From: Pseudomonas sp. JQ170C
Lineage (GTDB): Bacteria > Pseudomonadota > Gammaproteobacteria > Pseudomonadales > Pseudomonadaceae
Direction of reading: 5' to 3'
NCBI RefSeq assembly: GCF_035581345.1
Contig: NZ_CP141608.1
Location: 4,742,501-4,806,500, forward strand
Length of the DNA stretch: 64,000 nucleotides
Position numbers and translations under genes: made by a program. Below the pieces are notes generated by a model. That model saw nothing but the letters and a program-made list of their open reading frames with translations, did not search any database and was not told the origin of the DNA. Positions 1 through 11,008 of the stretch are shown piece by piece (positions within the stretch are counted from its first letter, which is position 1; each line of letters opens with the position of its first letter).

Positions 1-74
1 CCCCCGCTTGCATGGTGTGGTCGGGCTCACTAACGTAGCGCCTTTTAGTCGCCACGCCCTGCAGGAGCCCATCC

Positions 75-2513
75 ATGGCCGCGCCAGCCTTTCCCCCTTT
101 TATTCCCCGGTTCGGCGTAGCCGCAGCGATGTTTGGCCTGCTTGCCCTGGGCGGCTGCCAGATGGGTGGTTATCGCGACAGCGTGCCGCCGAACACGGGC
201 GTGCAACCGCTCAAAGGCCTGGCGCAGAATGTCTCGGTGCGGCGCAACGCCCAAGGCATGCCGCTGATTGAAAGCAGCAACTTCCACGATGCCCTGTTTG
301 CCCTGGGATACGTGCATGCCAGTGACCGCATCGGGCAAATGGTCGGCATGCGCCTGCTGGCCCAGGGGCGTCTGGCCGAGATGGCCGGAGCCGATGCACT
401 GGAAACCGACCGCCTGATGCGCGCCGCCAACCTCAAGCAAACGGCCAACCAGCTCTACGCCGATGCCTCGCCGCGCCTCAAACGCTTCTTCGAGGTCTAT
501 GCCCGCGGCGTCAACGCCTACCTGTTCCGTTACCGCGACCGCCTGCCAGCGCCGCTGGCCCAATACAACTACCGCCCCGAGTACTGGAAGCCGGAAGACT
601 CGGCGCTGATCTTCTGCCTGTACAACTTCAGTCAGTCGGTCAACTTGCAGGAAGAACTGGCCGCCTTGTCCCTCGCGCAGAAAGTCGGCAGCGACAAACT
701 GCCCTGGCTGTTGCCCAGCTACCCGGACGAACCATTGCCGATGGCCGAGGCCGACAAACTCAAAGGCTTGAGCCTCAGCCAATTGGGCGCCCTGGCACCC
801 CTGGCTGCGGCCAGCGAGCAACTGGCGACCCTGAACCTGCTGGGCACGCCCGGCTCCAGCAACTGGGCCATCGCCCCGCAACGCAGCCGCAGCGGCAAGA
901 GCCTGCTGGCCAGCGATACCCTCGGTGCCTGGGCCATGACCCCGGTACAGATCCGAGCGCCCAAGTACCAGGCCGCCGGCGTCACCCTAGCCGGCCTGCC
1001 GCTGGTGCTCTCGGGTTACAACGGCAAGCTGGCCTGGAGCACCAGTGCGGTGATGGCGGATAACCAGGATCTGTTCCTGGAACGCCTCAAGCGCGAAGGC
1101 AGCCGCCTGATGTACCAGGCCGACGGCAAGTGGCTACCGGCGTTGGCCCGCAACGAGACCTTCTTTATCAAGGGCCAGCGCCCGCAGCGTGAAACCCTGT
1201 TCGACACCCGCCATGGCACCTTGCTCGGCAGCACGCAAAACGCCAGCCTCGGCCTGGCCTTGCAAGTGCCGCAGCTCAAGGGTGACATGAGCATGGATGC
1301 GTTCTTCAACCTGTCACGGGCGCAGAACGTCGAGCGTGCCTTCGACAACACTCGGGAGATTGGCGCCGCTGCGCTGAACTTCGTCTTTGCCGACGCCAGC
1401 AACATTGGCTGGCAGGTCAGCGGACGCTTCCCCAACCGCCGCGAAGGCCAGGGCCTGCTGCCCTCGCCAGGCTGGGACAGCCGCTACGACTGGGATGGCT
1501 ATGCCGACCCAATGCTGCACCCCTACGACCAGGACCCTGCCCAGGGCTGGCTCGGCAATGCCAATCAGCGCAGCGTGCCCAAAGGCTACGGCATGCAGCT
1601 GTCCAACAGCTGGTACTACCCCGAGCGCGCCGAGCGCCTGGGGCAACTGGCGGGTAACGGCAAACACGACAGTCGCAGCCTGATCACCATGCAGAACGAT
1701 CAGACCTCACTGTTCGCCGGCAAGCTCAAGGCAATGTTCGAGGCACCGGGCATGGCGCAACCGCTCAAGCAAGCCATCGACAGCCTGCCCCTCGATCAAC
1801 GGGCCAAGGCCCGGGAAGCCTATACCCGGCTGATGGCGTTCGATGGCCGACTGAGCACCACCTCGGCCGACGCAGCCTTGTATGAACTGTTCCTGCAGGA
1901 AAGCGCGAAGCTGACCTTCCTGGATGAACTGGGGCCGGAGTCCTCGGCCACCTGGAAGGCCTTTGTCGGTAATGCACGCCTGTCCTACTCGGCGCAGGCC
2001 GATCACCTGCTGGGCCGGGAAGACAGCCCGTTCTGGGACGATGTGCACACGGCGCAGAAAGAAGACAAACCGGCGATCCTCGCCCGTAGCCTGGCCGCCG
2101 CCGTCAGCGCCGGTGAAGCGCAACTGGGTAATGATCGTCGCGCCTGGCAATGGGGCAAGCTGCACCAATACCGCTGGCCTGCGCCGACCTTCCATGGCCT
2201 GGGTGATGCGGTCAAACGAGGCCCGCAGGCCACCGGCGGCGATCACAGCACCCTGAACCTGGCCCCCTATGCCTGGGGCCAGGATTTCAACACCCAATTG
2301 CCGCCGTCGCTGCGCATGGTGGTCGACTTCGGCCAGGTCGAGCCGCTGCAATTGCAGACCAGCAGCGGGCAGTCCGGCAACCCGGCCAGTGCGCATTTCG
2401 CCGATGGCCTCAATGCCTGGTTCCAGGGCCGCTACATGAGCCTGCCCCTGCAACCGCAGAACTTCGACCGGGCCTACGGCAGCAAGCGCCTGACCCTGGT
2501 ACCGGGCAAGTAA
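75..2513 (+). CDS. Penicillin acylase family lipoprotein
   Basis: An 812-residue Ntn-hydrolase of the penicillin amidase (S45) family, which cleaves amide bonds such as acyl side chains (beta-lactams, acyl-homoserine lactones or other N-acyl substrates). The N-terminus is hydrophobic and ends in a lipobox-like LGGC with Cys28, so the protein is probably a lipoprotein exported to the periplasmic side. The family's autoproteolysis site is visible as a GSSNW motif in which Ser261 would become the N-terminal nucleophile of the beta subunit, leaving an alpha part of about 230 residues and a beta part of about 550. An AGGAG ribosome site lies 7 bases before the ATG. The gene stands alone; the true substrate cannot be told from sequence. 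Confidence 0.9.
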   Translation: MAAPAFPPFIPRFGVAAAMFGLLALGGCQMGGYRDSVPPNTGVQPLKGLAQNVSVRRNAQGMPLIESSNFHDALFALGYVHASDRIGQMVGMRLLAQGRLAEMAGADALETDRLMRAANLKQTANQLYADASPRLKRFFEVYARGVNAYLFRYRDRLPAPLAQYNYRPEYWKPEDSALIFCLYNFSQSVNLQEELAALSLAQKVGSDKLPWLLPSYPDEPLPMAEADKLKGLSLSQLGALAPLAAASEQLATLNLLGTPGSSNWAIAPQRSRSGKSLLASDTLGAWAMTPVQIRAPKYQAAGVTLAGLPLVLSGYNGKLAWSTSAVMADNQDLFLERLKREGSRLMYQADGKWLPALARNETFFIKGQRPQRETLFDTRHGTLLGSTQNASLGLALQVPQLKGDMSMDAFFNLSRAQNVERAFDNTREIGAAALNFVFADASNIGWQVSGRFPNRREGQGLLPSPGWDSRYDWDGYADPMLHPYDQDPAQGWLGNANQRSVPKGYGMQLSNSWYYPERAERLGQLAGNGKHDSRSLITMQNDQTSLFAGKLKAMFEAPGMAQPLKQAIDSLPLDQRAKAREAYTRLMAFDGRLSTTSADAALYELFLQESAKLTFLDELGPESSATWKAFVGNARLSYSAQADHLLGREDSPFWDDVHTAQKEDKPAILARSLAAAVSAGEAQLGNDRRAWQWGKLHQYRWPAPTFHGLGDAVKRGPQATGGDHSTLNLAPYAWGQDFNTQLPPSLRMVVDFGQVEPLQLQTSSGQSGNPASAHFADGLNAWFQGRYMSLPLQPQNFDRAYGSKRLTLVPGK

Positions 2514-2700
2514 CCCTTCCCCGCCCGCGCAGCCGGTGCAATGCCGGCTGCGCTGATCCATATCAACAGCCCCCTCCCGCAATTGCCTTACAACGAAACT
2601 GGGGCGAAGTTCGCCCCGGTTTTGCCTGATGATCTCTAAAAACGATTGCACACCTGCGCCCGGGGATCGCCCCAGGACGGGTGAATAAAGGAATATTGCA

Positions 2701-4755
2701 ATGGCTTGTGCCTTTTCGCGTCTGGCGCTGTACGCCGCGACGTTGCTGTTGATCCCGACCCTTCACGCCAGCGCTGCAGCGCCGGCAACACCGCCACCCG
2801 ACCCGGTCGATGACACCCTGCTCGAACGCGGCAAATACGTGGCGCAACTGGGTGACTGCATCGCCTGCCACACCGCCCCCAAGGGCCCGCTCATGGCCGG
2901 TGGCCTGCAGTTGAAGACGCCCATGGGCATCATCTACTCCAGCAACATCACGCCCGACCCGGACACCGGTATTGGCCGCTACAGCTTCGAGCAGTTCGAC
3001 ACCGCCATGCGCGAGGGTGTGAGCGCGGACGGCACGCACCTCTATCCGGCCATGCCCTATCCGTCCTACGCAAAAATGAGCGAAGAGGACATGCGCGCAC
3101 TCTTCGCCTACCTGATGCACGGCGTACCCGCGATCAGCCGCTCCAACCAGTCGGCCAACATGAGCTGGCCGTTCAACATGCGTTGGGGCCTGGCGTTCTG
3201 GAACTGGGCCTTCCTCGACAACCAGCCGTTTGAAGCCGACCCCAACCAGGACCCTGTGATCAATCGAGGGGCTTACCTGGTACAGGGCCTGGGACATTGC
3301 GGTGCCTGCCACACCCCTCGCGGCATTGCCTTCCAGGAAAAAGCCCTGAGCGATGCCGGCAGCAGCGGCAAGCACTTTCTGGCCGGCGAAACCGTCGAGC
3401 ACTGGCGCGCCCTGAGCCTGCGCAACTTGTGGACGGTGCCGGACACCGTGCAATTGCTCAAAACCGGACAAAACCGCTTTGCCACCGTGTCGGGCAACAT
3501 GGCCGAAGTCATCCACCACAGTACCCAGCACTTCAGCGATGCCGACCTCGTCGCCATCGCCAGCTATCTCAAATCCTTGCCGCCGGGCGAGGATGACTTG
3601 CCCATGCCGACCGTAGCGGTGACGCCGGCCATGCCGCCGGATGACCTGTTCAGCAGCCGTGGCGGCCTGGGCTACACCCAGTTCTGCAGCGACTGTCACC
3701 GCACCGATGGTGCAGGCGTCAACGGCATGTTCCCGCCACTTGCCGGCAACCCCAGTGTCGCCTCCAACGACCCGACCTCCTTGCTGCACATCACCCTCAC
3801 CGGTTGGAAAACTGCGCAAACCGCGACCCACTCACGGGTCTACACCATGCCCGGCTTCGCTCGCCTGTCGGATCAGGAAATCGCCGAGATCCTCACCTTC
3901 GTGCGTGGGCGCTGGGGCAACGACAGCCCGGCCGTCACCGCCGGGCAGGTGAAGAAATTGCGCGGCCAGCTCAACCCGCAAACGACGGATTCAAGCGCAT
4001 TCCAGACACCGCGCCTGGCCGACTTGCTGGCCGCCCCCAACGCCGAGCAAGTTGTGCGCGGTATGCGCCTGCACCTGCAAACCAAGGCACTGCTGCCCGA
4101 TAACGTCGGTAACGCACTGAACTGCACAAGCTGTCACCTGAACGCCGGTACCGTGGCCGACGGCTCGCCTTTTGTCGGCGTCTCGGCCTTCTTCCCCGGC
4201 TACGCGCCGCGCGCCGGCAAGGTGATTACCCTGGAGGAACGCATCAACGGCTGCTTGCGCCGCTCCATGAACGGCACGCCGATCCCGCCGCAATCAGCAG
4301 ACATGCAAGCCATGGTCGCGTACTTCGAGTGGATGAAGAACAACACCCAGCCTGGCGACAAGGTGGCCGGACGCGGGGTCGGCAAGATCGACCCGGCCAT
4401 CAAGCCGGACCTTGCCAATGGCCAGCAGGTGTACGTCAAGCAATGCGCGGTGTGTCACGGCAGCAACGGTGAAGGCCTGGCCCGCGACGATGGCAGCCTG
4501 GTGTTCCCGCCGCTGTGGGGCGAACAGTCGTTCAACATCGGTGCCGGCATGGCGCGCACCTACACGGCAGCGGCCTTCGTCAAACGCAACATGCCGATCG
4601 GCTTTCACGAGCGTTTCCCGTTGGGTCAGGGCGGCTTGAGTGACCAGGAGGCGGTGGATGTCGCCGCGTGGTTCTCGCAACAGCCCCGGCCGGACTTCCC
4701 CGACAAGGTCAAGGACTGGCCCAACGGCGGCAAGCCGGTGGATGCCCGCTACTGA
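2701..4755 (+). CDS. Five-haem cytochrome c: alcohol-dehydrogenase-type triheme part fused to TsdA-like diheme part
   Basis: A 684-residue periplasmic cytochrome with a signal peptide (about residues 1-25) and five CxxCH haem sites: CIACH at Cys53, CGACH at Cys200, CSDCH at Cys329, CTSCH at Cys475 and CAVCH at Cys582. The first three and their spacing match the cytochrome c subunit of membrane alcohol/gluconate dehydrogenases (the segment around 'RYSFEQFDTAMREG' is typical). The last two, together with the 'RINGCLRRSMNG' segment containing Cys518, match TsdA/SoxA-like diheme cytochromes, where that cysteine serves as a distal haem ligand. No dehydrogenase subunit is encoded nearby, so its electron donor is unknown. 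The start ATG follows an AAAGGAA ribosome site. Confidence 0.88.
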   Translation: MACAFSRLALYAATLLLIPTLHASAAAPATPPPDPVDDTLLERGKYVAQLGDCIACHTAPKGPLMAGGLQLKTPMGIIYSSNITPDPDTGIGRYSFEQFDTAMREGVSADGTHLYPAMPYPSYAKMSEEDMRALFAYLMHGVPAISRSNQSANMSWPFNMRWGLAFWNWAFLDNQPFEADPNQDPVINRGAYLVQGLGHCGACHTPRGIAFQEKALSDAGSSGKHFLAGETVEHWRALSLRNLWTVPDTVQLLKTGQNRFATVSGNMAEVIHHSTQHFSDADLVAIASYLKSLPPGEDDLPMPTVAVTPAMPPDDLFSSRGGLGYTQFCSDCHRTDGAGVNGMFPPLAGNPSVASNDPTSLLHITLTGWKTAQTATHSRVYTMPGFARLSDQEIAEILTFVRGRWGNDSPAVTAGQVKKLRGQLNPQTTDSSAFQTPRLADLLAAPNAEQVVRGMRLHLQTKALLPDNVGNALNCTSCHLNAGTVADGSPFVGVSAFFPGYAPRAGKVITLEERINGCLRRSMNGTPIPPQSADMQAMVAYFEWMKNNTQPGDKVAGRGVGKIDPAIKPDLANGQQVYVKQCAVCHGSNGEGLARDDGSLVFPPLWGEQSFNIGAGMARTYTAAAFVKRNMPIGFHERFPLGQGGLSDQEAVDVAAWFSQQPRPDFPDKVKDWPNGGKPVDARY

Positions 4756-4760
4756 TCGGC

Positions 4761-4782
4761 AGGAGCGGGCCTGCGCCGCGAT
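4761..4782 (+). repeat. Degenerate half REP element
   Basis: AGGAGCGGGCCTGCGCCGCG just after the cytochrome stop codon is an imperfect half copy of the REP sequence found at several other places in this window. No good partner arm is seen. Confidence 0.45.
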
Positions 4783-4899
4783 TGATGCTGGCAGCGCCGG
4801 CACTACGCGGCGCATGCCCGCCGCTGCGCGTAGAGGACTGCGCGCCTGGAAACTTTATGCTTATATCAAGCTTTTCAGGACCGACTCACTAGGACCGTT

Positions 4900-6015
4900 A
4901 TGCATCACTCGACCCACGACATTCTGGCGCCGGTTCCAGGCATCGCCCGCCAGATCCACAGCTTTCATTTCGGCCCACGGGGAGCCGGCAAAATCTATAT
5001 CCAGGCGTCACTGCACGCAGACGAGCTGCCCGGCATGCTGGTGGCCTGGCACCTGAAGCAGCGCCTGGCCGAGCTCGAAGCAAAGGGCGTGCTGCGCCGC
5101 GAAATCGTGCTGGTTCCGATTGCCAACCCGGTGGGCCTGGAACAGGTGTTAATGGATGTGCCGCTCGGCCGTTTCGAGCTGCAAAGCGGTGAAAACTTCA
5201 ACCGCAAGTTTGTCGACCTGAGCGACGCGATCGGCGATCAGGTCGAGGCGCACCTGAACCAGGAACCTGCGCACAACGTTGCGTTGATTCGCGAGTACCT
5301 GCGTCGCGCCCTGGACGCCCATCCTGCCCAAACGCCACTGCAGTCCCAACGCCTGACGCTGCAACGGTTGGCCTGCGATGCCGAGATGGTGCTCGACCTG
5401 CACTGTGACTTCGACGCGGTCGCGCACCTGTACACCACGCCAGAGGCCTGGCCGCAGGTCGAACCCCTGGCGCGCTACCTCGGCACCCAGGCCAGCCTGC
5501 TGGCCACCGACTCGGGCGGGCAGTCGTTCGACGAGTGTTTCACCCTGGTCTGGTGGCAGTTGCAACAACGCTTTGGCAAACAGTTTCCCATTCCCCAGGG
5601 CAGCTTTTCGGTCACGGTCGAATTGCGTGGCCAGGGCGATGTGAACCACCCGCTGGCGAAACAGGACTGCGGGGCAATTCTCAATTACCTGACGCAGTAC
5701 GGTGCGATCGAAGGCGAAGCAGCCGAGATGCCAGCGTTGCCCTACCCGGCCACTCCGCTGGCAGGCGTCGAACCGGTTGCAACGCCTTTGGGCGGGTTGC
5801 TGGTGTTCCATGTCGAGCCTGGCCAGTACCTGGAGGCAGGCGAGTTGATCGCAGAAGTGATTGATCCGCTCAATGACCGCGTGACACCGGTGCGCAATGC
5901 CCAGCCCGGCCTGCTGTACGCACGCTCATTGCGCCGCATGGCCACCGCCGGCATGGTCATCGCCCACGTGGCCGGTCGAGAGGCTTACCGCAGCGGCTAT
6001 CTGCTGTCGCCTTGA
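4900..6015 (+). CDS. Succinylglutamate desuccinylase/aspartoacylase family zinc hydrolase
   Basis: A 371-residue M14-like metallohydrolase of the AstE/aspartoacylase family, which removes acyl groups from amino acids or trims peptides. Visible zinc ligands are His39 and Glu42 in the HADE motif and His168 in 'LDLHCDF'; Glu241 in 'VTVELRGQG' is the likely catalytic acid. The C-terminal third ('GLLVFHVEPGQYLEAGELIAEV' region) resembles a biotinyl/lipoyl-like barrel that is common in this subfamily. An AGGA ribosome site lies 5 bases before the ATG. It stands alone between a cytochrome gene and a converging gene, so the substrate is not indicated by context. Confidence 0.85.
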   Translation: MHHSTHDILAPVPGIARQIHSFHFGPRGAGKIYIQASLHADELPGMLVAWHLKQRLAELEAKGVLRREIVLVPIANPVGLEQVLMDVPLGRFELQSGENFNRKFVDLSDAIGDQVEAHLNQEPAHNVALIREYLRRALDAHPAQTPLQSQRLTLQRLACDAEMVLDLHCDFDAVAHLYTTPEAWPQVEPLARYLGTQASLLATDSGGQSFDECFTLVWWQLQQRFGKQFPIPQGSFSVTVELRGQGDVNHPLAKQDCGAILNYLTQYGAIEGEAAEMPALPYPATPLAGVEPVATPLGGLLVFHVEPGQYLEAGELIAEVIDPLNDRVTPVRNAQPGLLYARSLRRMATAGMVIAHVAGREAYRSGYLLSP

Positions 6016-6037
6016 ACGCGAAAAGCCCGAGCAAGGC

Positions 6038-6271
6038 TCAGGCCACAGGCGCGGGAGGCGGCTCGTCAGGCAGGGTCGGCTCGCCCGGCTCCATCGGCGG
6101 GACTTCACCGGGTTGCGGCGTGTCGGGGGTGTCTGGGTCAGGTTGACCAGGCACACCGCCAGCGTGGGCGATGTGTGGGTGCGGATGAGCCATCAGCGAC
6201 CAGGCCATCACGCCGACATGGTTGGGCTGCAACACTGCCAGCTTGGCGCTGATGGAGGGATCGAGTTTCAT
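6038..6271 (-). CDS. Small proline-rich acidic hypothetical protein
   Basis: A 77-residue protein not recognised as a named family. The first 45 residues are ordinary mixed sequence (starting MKLDPSISAKLAVLQPN), while the last 30 are almost all Pro, Glu, Asp, Gly and Thr with repeated 'PDTP' and 'PGE' units, so the tail is probably disordered. A CAGGAG ribosome site sits 7 bases before the ATG, which is why I accept it as a gene. It follows dcd on the same strand by about 100 bases and may be transcribed with it. Confidence 0.65.
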   Translation of the reverse strand: MKLDPSISAKLAVLQPNHVGVMAWSLMAHPHPHIAHAGGVPGQPDPDTPDTPQPGEVPPMEPGEPTLPDEPPPAPVA

Positions 6272-6371
6272 GGGGCAGCTCCTGGATGAAGTGCGCCAGG
6301 CCTGTTGCCTGGCGAAACAGTTCACTGCATTAGAGCCTGCCCGCGGCAAGGAATTCCCTCGCCTTGTCGGC

Positions 6372-6938
<567 letters not shown>

Positions 6939-7110
6939 GGCGGGTGTCCTGAAGTAACGAGGTGAAGAAATTCTGTGGCGCATCTTACCGGGCCGGGCGC
7001 CGGGTTCAAAGTTTCATCCACCTCAAGGCAGCGAATCCCCGCCCGACGGGGCTTGTAGCTACCCCACCAACACCGTCAGTCATGATTTGCGCGAAAGCTG
7101 AACAAGACCA

Positions 7111-7139
7111 TTGGCACGTTCTGGAAAAAGGGTTAAGGT
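7111..7139 (+). promoter_or_regulatory. Predicted sigma-70 promoter of the cold-shock gene
   Basis: TTGGCA (7111-7116), a 17-base spacer and TAAGGT (7134-7139). Transcription would begin near 7146, giving a leader of about 143 bases before the cold-shock start codon, as is usual for cspA-type mRNAs. The rest of the gap between dcd and this gene shows nothing else definite. Confidence 0.5.
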
Positions 7140-7288
7140 GACGCCACTGTGCTGCACGTGTCACTGAGAATATCTACCTGATGCAAGATCTCGATCAACC
7201 CATCTTCATGAATTTTCTGCCTCTTTGCACTCAGTCTCGGCCAGGGCGTTTCCTGAGCCGTAGTTAACTTTGTCCAAGGAGACAGACC

Positions 7289-7498
7289 ATGTCCAATCGC
7301 CAAACCGGTACCGTTAAGTGGTTCAACGATGAAAAAGGCTTCGGCTTCATCACCCCACAATCCGGTGACGACCTGTTCGTACACTTCAAAGCCATCAAGG
7401 CTGACGGCTTCAAGAGCCTGAAAGAAGGCCAGCAGGTTTCTTTCATCGCTACCCGCGGTCAGAAAGGCATGCAGGCTGAAGAAGTAGAAGTTATCTAA
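7289..7498 (+). CDS. Cold-shock domain protein (CspA family)
   Basis: A 69-residue single cold-shock domain protein that binds single-stranded RNA/DNA and melts mRNA secondary structure. Both RNA-binding motifs are present: RNP1 'KGFGFI' and RNP2 'LFVHF'. A strong AAGGAG site lies 8 bases before the ATG. The long leader and the strong terminator directly downstream indicate a single-gene transcript. Pseudomonas genomes have several paralogues of this size (CapA/CapB/CspA), so I do not assign a specific symbol. Confidence 0.95.
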   Translation: MSNRQTGTVKWFNDEKGFGFITPQSGDDLFVHFKAIKADGFKSLKEGQQVSFIATRGQKGMQAEEVEVI

Positions 7499-7516
7499 CT
7501 TCCGCTTTACAGCTTG

Positions 7517-7551
7517 AAAAAAGCCCCGCCCTTAACAGGCGGGGCTTTTTT
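7517..7551 (+). terminator. Rho-independent terminator after the cold-shock gene
   Basis: AAGCCCCGCC and GGCGGGGCTT arms around CTTAACA, flanked by A-run and a T6 tract. Confidence 0.9.
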
Positions 7552-7571
7552 ATGCCCTGGATTTGGGGTTT

Positions 7572-7619
7572 TCGCGGGGCAAGCCCGCTCCTACGGGTAG
7601 GAGCGGGCTTGCCCCGCGA
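7572..7619. repeat. REP palindrome
   Basis: Two 23-base arms (TCGCGGGGCAAGCCCGCTCC...) form an almost loopless inverted repeat around GG. It lies between the cold-shock terminator and the stop codon of the converging mrp gene and matches the other REP copies in the window. Confidence 0.85.
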
Positions 7620-7627
7620 TGAATACC

Positions 7628-8722
7628 TCAATCCTCGCTGATGGTGATGCTCGGCATCGCCGGCGCAGCCGCTTCCTGCAATACAATCCGCGCGCCCACC
7701 TGGCGAGCCAACTCCTGGTACACCATGGCAATCTGGCTTTCCGGTTCGGCAATGGCCGTCGGCTTGCCGCTGTCAGCCTGCTCGCGAATCAGCATCGACA
7801 GCGGCAACGAGGCCAGCAGTTCAACACCATATTGCGCCGCAAGCTTCTCGCCACCGCCCTCACCGAACAGATGCTCGGCATGACCACAGTTCGAGCAGAT
7901 GTGCACAGCCATGTTCTCTACCACGCCCAGCACCGGGATGTTGACCTTGCGGAACATTTCGACCCCCTTCTTGGCGTCGAGCAGTGCCAGGTCCTGCGGG
8001 GTGGTAACGATCACCGAGCCTGCCACCGGCACTTTCTGCGCCAGGGTCAGCTGGATGTCACCGGTGCCCGGCGGCATGTCGATCACCAGGTAGTCGAGGT
8101 TGTCCCAGGCAGTCTGGGTGACCAGTTGCAGCAAGGCCCCGGACACCATCGGACCGCGCCAGACCATCGGCGTGTTGTCATCGGTCAGGAACGCCATCGA
8201 CATCACTTCCACACCGTGGGCCTTGAGCGGCACGAACCACTTCTGGTCACGGATTTGCGGGCGAGTGCGCTCGGGGATACCGAACATCACACCCTGGCTC
8301 GGGCCGTAGATGTCCGCATCCAGAATGCCCACGCGGGCACCTTCACGCGATAGCGCCAGCGCCAGGTTGGCGGCAGTGGTGGATTTGCCCACCCCGCCCT
8401 TGCCCGACGCCACGGCAATGATGTTCTTGACGTTGGCCAGGCCCGGAATCTGGGCCTGGGCCTTGTGTTCGGCAATCACGCAGGTGATCTCGACTTTGGC
8501 CGCCGCAACACCGTCGATTCCCTCGACAGCCGTTTGCAGGACCTGCGCCCAACCATTCTTGAACAGACCGGCGGCATAACCGAGTTGCAGCTGGACATTG
8601 ACCCGGTCGCCCTGGATTTCAATGGCCTGCACACAGCCGGCGCTGACCGGGTCCTGGTTCAGGTAAGGGTCGGTGTACTGGCGAAGAACGGCTTCGACGG
8701 CTGCGCGAGTGACGGCACTCAT
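7628..8722 (-). CDS. apbC: Mrp/ApbC family iron-sulfur carrier ATPase
   Basis: A 364-residue P-loop ATPase that binds and transfers [4Fe-4S] clusters to target enzymes. The N-terminal 90 residues form the MIP18/DUF59-type domain; the deviant Walker A 'GKGGVGKST' is at residues 108-116; the cluster-bridging CxxC is the 'CSNC' near residue 285. Length and start (MSAVTRAAVEAVLRQY) match the family. It is divergent from metG, with which it shares a 156-base promoter region, the arrangement known from other pseudomonads. Confidence 0.95.
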   Translation of the reverse strand: MSAVTRAAVEAVLRQYTDPYLNQDPVSAGCVQAIEIQGDRVNVQLQLGYAAGLFKNGWAQVLQTAVEGIDGVAAAKVEITCVIAEHKAQAQIPGLANVKNIIAVASGKGGVGKSTTAANLALALSREGARVGILDADIYGPSQGVMFGIPERTRPQIRDQKWFVPLKAHGVEVMSMAFLTDDNTPMVWRGPMVSGALLQLVTQTAWDNLDYLVIDMPPGTGDIQLTLAQKVPVAGSVIVTTPQDLALLDAKKGVEMFRKVNIPVLGVVENMAVHICSNCGHAEHLFGEGGGEKLAAQYGVELLASLPLSMLIREQADSGKPTAIAEPESQIAMVYQELARQVGARIVLQEAAAPAMPSITISED

Positions 8723-8878
8723 GGAGACTCCCGTGATAAAGACTGAGCAAAACAGGCGACTATGCTAACCCGCGAAACATCCATAGATACGCACATGGGG
8801 TGAAATAAATTTCCCGGCGTTTTATAGTGGCCGATCACCGTTTCATCTCAAGTAGCCGAAAAAAGTAGCCGAGCCCCC

Positions 8879-10918
8879 ATGTCCGAGCCCCGTCAGATTC
8901 TCGTCACCAGCGCCCTGCCCTATGCCAATGGTTCGATCCACCTTGGCCATATGCTCGAGTACATCCAGACAGACATGTGGGTGCGCTTCCAGAAGCATCG
9001 CGGCAACCAGTGCGTGTATGTCTGTGCAGACGACGCCCATGGGTCGGCCATCATGCTGCGCGCCGAGAAGGAAGGCATCACCCCCGAGCAACTGATTGCC
9101 GCCGTTCAGGCAGAGCACAGCGGGGATTTCGCTGACTTCCTGGTGGATTTCGACAACTTCCACTCGACCCACGCCGAAGAAAACCGCGAGCTGTCGAGCC
9201 AGATCTACCTCAAGCTGCGTGATGCCGGGCACATTGCCACCCGCTCGATCACCCAGTACTTCGACCCGGACAAGAAAATGTTCCTGGCCGACCGTTTCAT
9301 CAAGGGGACCTGCCCCAAGTGTGCCGCCGACGACCAGTACGGCGACAACTGCGAAAAATGCGGTGCCACCTACGCACCCACCGAGCTGAAGAACCCCAAG
9401 TCGGCGATTTCCGGCGCCACCCCGGTGCTCAAGGATTCCCAGCACTTCTTCTTCAAGCTGCCTGACTTCCAGGCCATGCTCCAGCAGTGGACCCGCAGCG
9501 GTACCCTGCAAGACGCCGTGGCCAACAAGATCGCCGAGTGGCTGGATGCTGGCCTGCAGGAATGGGACATCTCCCGTGACGCCCCGTACTTCGGCTTCGA
9601 GATCCCTGACGAGCCCGGCAAGTACTTCTATGTCTGGCTGGATGCGCCGATCGGCTACATGGCCAGCTTCAAGAACCTGTGTGCCCGCCGCCCGGAGCTG
9701 GACTTCGACGCGTTCTGGAACAAGGACTCCAAGGCCGAGCTGTACCACTTCATCGGCAAGGACATCGTCAACTTCCACGCCCTGTTCTGGCCTGCCATGC
9801 TCGAAGGCGCCGGCTACCGCAAGCCGACCGGCATCAACGTCCACGGCTACCTGACCGTCAACGGCTCGAAGATGTCCAAATCGCGCGGCACCTTCATCAA
9901 GGCCCGCACCTACCTGGACCATCTGTCGCCGGAATACCTGCGCTACTACTACGCGGCCAAGCTCGGTCGCGGCGTCGATGACCTGGACCTGAACCTGGAA
10001 GACTTCGTCCAGAAGGTCAACTCCGACCTGGTCGGCAAGGTGGTCAACATCGCCAGCCGCTGCGCCGGCTTCATCCACAAGGGCAATGACGGTGTGATGG
10101 TCGACGGCGACGCCGCGCCAGAGCTGACCGAAGCCTTCCTCGCCGCCGCGCCGAGCATTGCCGAAGCCTACGAAGGCCGCGACTTTGCCCGTGCCATGCG
10201 CGAGATCATGGGCCTGGCCGACCGTGCCAATGCCTGGATCGCCGACAAGGCCCCCTGGTCGCTGGCCAAGCAGGAAGGCAAGCAGGACGAAGTGCAGGCC
10301 ATCTGCGCCCAAGGCATCAACCTGTTCCGCCAGCTGGTGATTTTCCTCAAGCCTGTGCTGCCGTTGCTGGCCGCCGACGCCGAGGCCTTCCTCAACGTCG
10401 CGCCACTGACCTGGGCCGATCACCAGACTCGCCTGACCAACCACAAGCTGAACCCGTTCAAGGCCCTGATGAGCCGCATCGACCCGGTCAAGGTCGAGGC
10501 CATGGTTGCAGCCTCCAAGGAAGACCTGGCTGCCAGCCAGACCAGCGTCGTGACCGGCAACGGTGAACTGGCCAAGGACCCGCTGTCGGCCGAGATCGAC
10601 TTCGACACCTTCGCCGCCGTCGACCTGCGCGTAGCGCTGATCCTCAAGGCTGAAGCCGTGGAAGGCGCCGACAAGCTGCTGCGCCTGACCCTGGATATCG
10701 GTGACGAACAGCGCAATGTGTTCTCCGGCATCAAGTCGGCCTACCCGGACCCGGCCAAGCTTGAAGGTCGCCTGACCATGATGATCGCCAACCTCAAGCC
10801 GCGCAAAATGCGCTTTGGCATCTCCGAAGGCATGGTGATGGCAGCAGGCCCGGGCGGCGAAGAGATCTACCTGCTCAGCCCCGACAGCGGTGCCAAGCCA
10901 GGCCAGCGCATCAAGTAA
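8879..10918 (+). CDS. metG: Methionyl-tRNA synthetase
   Basis: A 679-residue class I aminoacyl-tRNA synthetase charging tRNA-Met. The HIGH signature appears as HLGH at residues 21-24, the zinc-binding insert has Cys145, Cys148, Cys158 and Cys161, and KMSKS begins at Lys331. The last ~110 residues are the Trbp111/EMAP-like tRNA-binding domain typical of dimeric MetG. The start is the ATG at 8879. The Rnf-like cluster begins 90 bases downstream, after a hairpin. Confidence 0.98.
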   Translation: MSEPRQILVTSALPYANGSIHLGHMLEYIQTDMWVRFQKHRGNQCVYVCADDAHGSAIMLRAEKEGITPEQLIAAVQAEHSGDFADFLVDFDNFHSTHAEENRELSSQIYLKLRDAGHIATRSITQYFDPDKKMFLADRFIKGTCPKCAADDQYGDNCEKCGATYAPTELKNPKSAISGATPVLKDSQHFFFKLPDFQAMLQQWTRSGTLQDAVANKIAEWLDAGLQEWDISRDAPYFGFEIPDEPGKYFYVWLDAPIGYMASFKNLCARRPELDFDAFWNKDSKAELYHFIGKDIVNFHALFWPAMLEGAGYRKPTGINVHGYLTVNGSKMSKSRGTFIKARTYLDHLSPEYLRYYYAAKLGRGVDDLDLNLEDFVQKVNSDLVGKVVNIASRCAGFIHKGNDGVMVDGDAAPELTEAFLAAAPSIAEAYEGRDFARAMREIMGLADRANAWIADKAPWSLAKQEGKQDEVQAICAQGINLFRQLVIFLKPVLPLLAADAEAFLNVAPLTWADHQTRLTNHKLNPFKALMSRIDPVKVEAMVAASKEDLAASQTSVVTGNGELAKDPLSAEIDFDTFAAVDLRVALILKAEAVEGADKLLRLTLDIGDEQRNVFSGIKSAYPDPAKLEGRLTMMIANLKPRKMRFGISEGMVMAAGPGGEEIYLLSPDSGAKPGQRIK

Positions 10919-10924
10919 GCCCCA

Positions 10925-10957
10925 CGCCCCGGACGTTTGCGTCCGGGGCGTTCTCTT
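10925..10957 (+). terminator. Probable terminator after metG
   Basis: Arms CGCCCCGGAC and GTCCGGGGCG around GTTTGC, followed by a pyrimidine-rich but interrupted T tract (TTCTCTTCCTC). Confidence 0.6.
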
Positions 10958-11008
10958 CCTCCCGTCATTGCCGGATAATGGCGAACAGCCCTGGCATTCG
11001 GCACCTCC

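Noticed and set aside
7133..7446. Minus-strand frames opposite the cold-shock gene and its leader
   Set aside because: The plus strand has a complete cold-shock domain, ribosome site and terminator; these frames have none.
7572..7619. Repeats considered as CRISPR or insertion-sequence ends
   Set aside because: Copies are dispersed single palindromes without regular spacers, transposase or target duplications; they fit REP elements.
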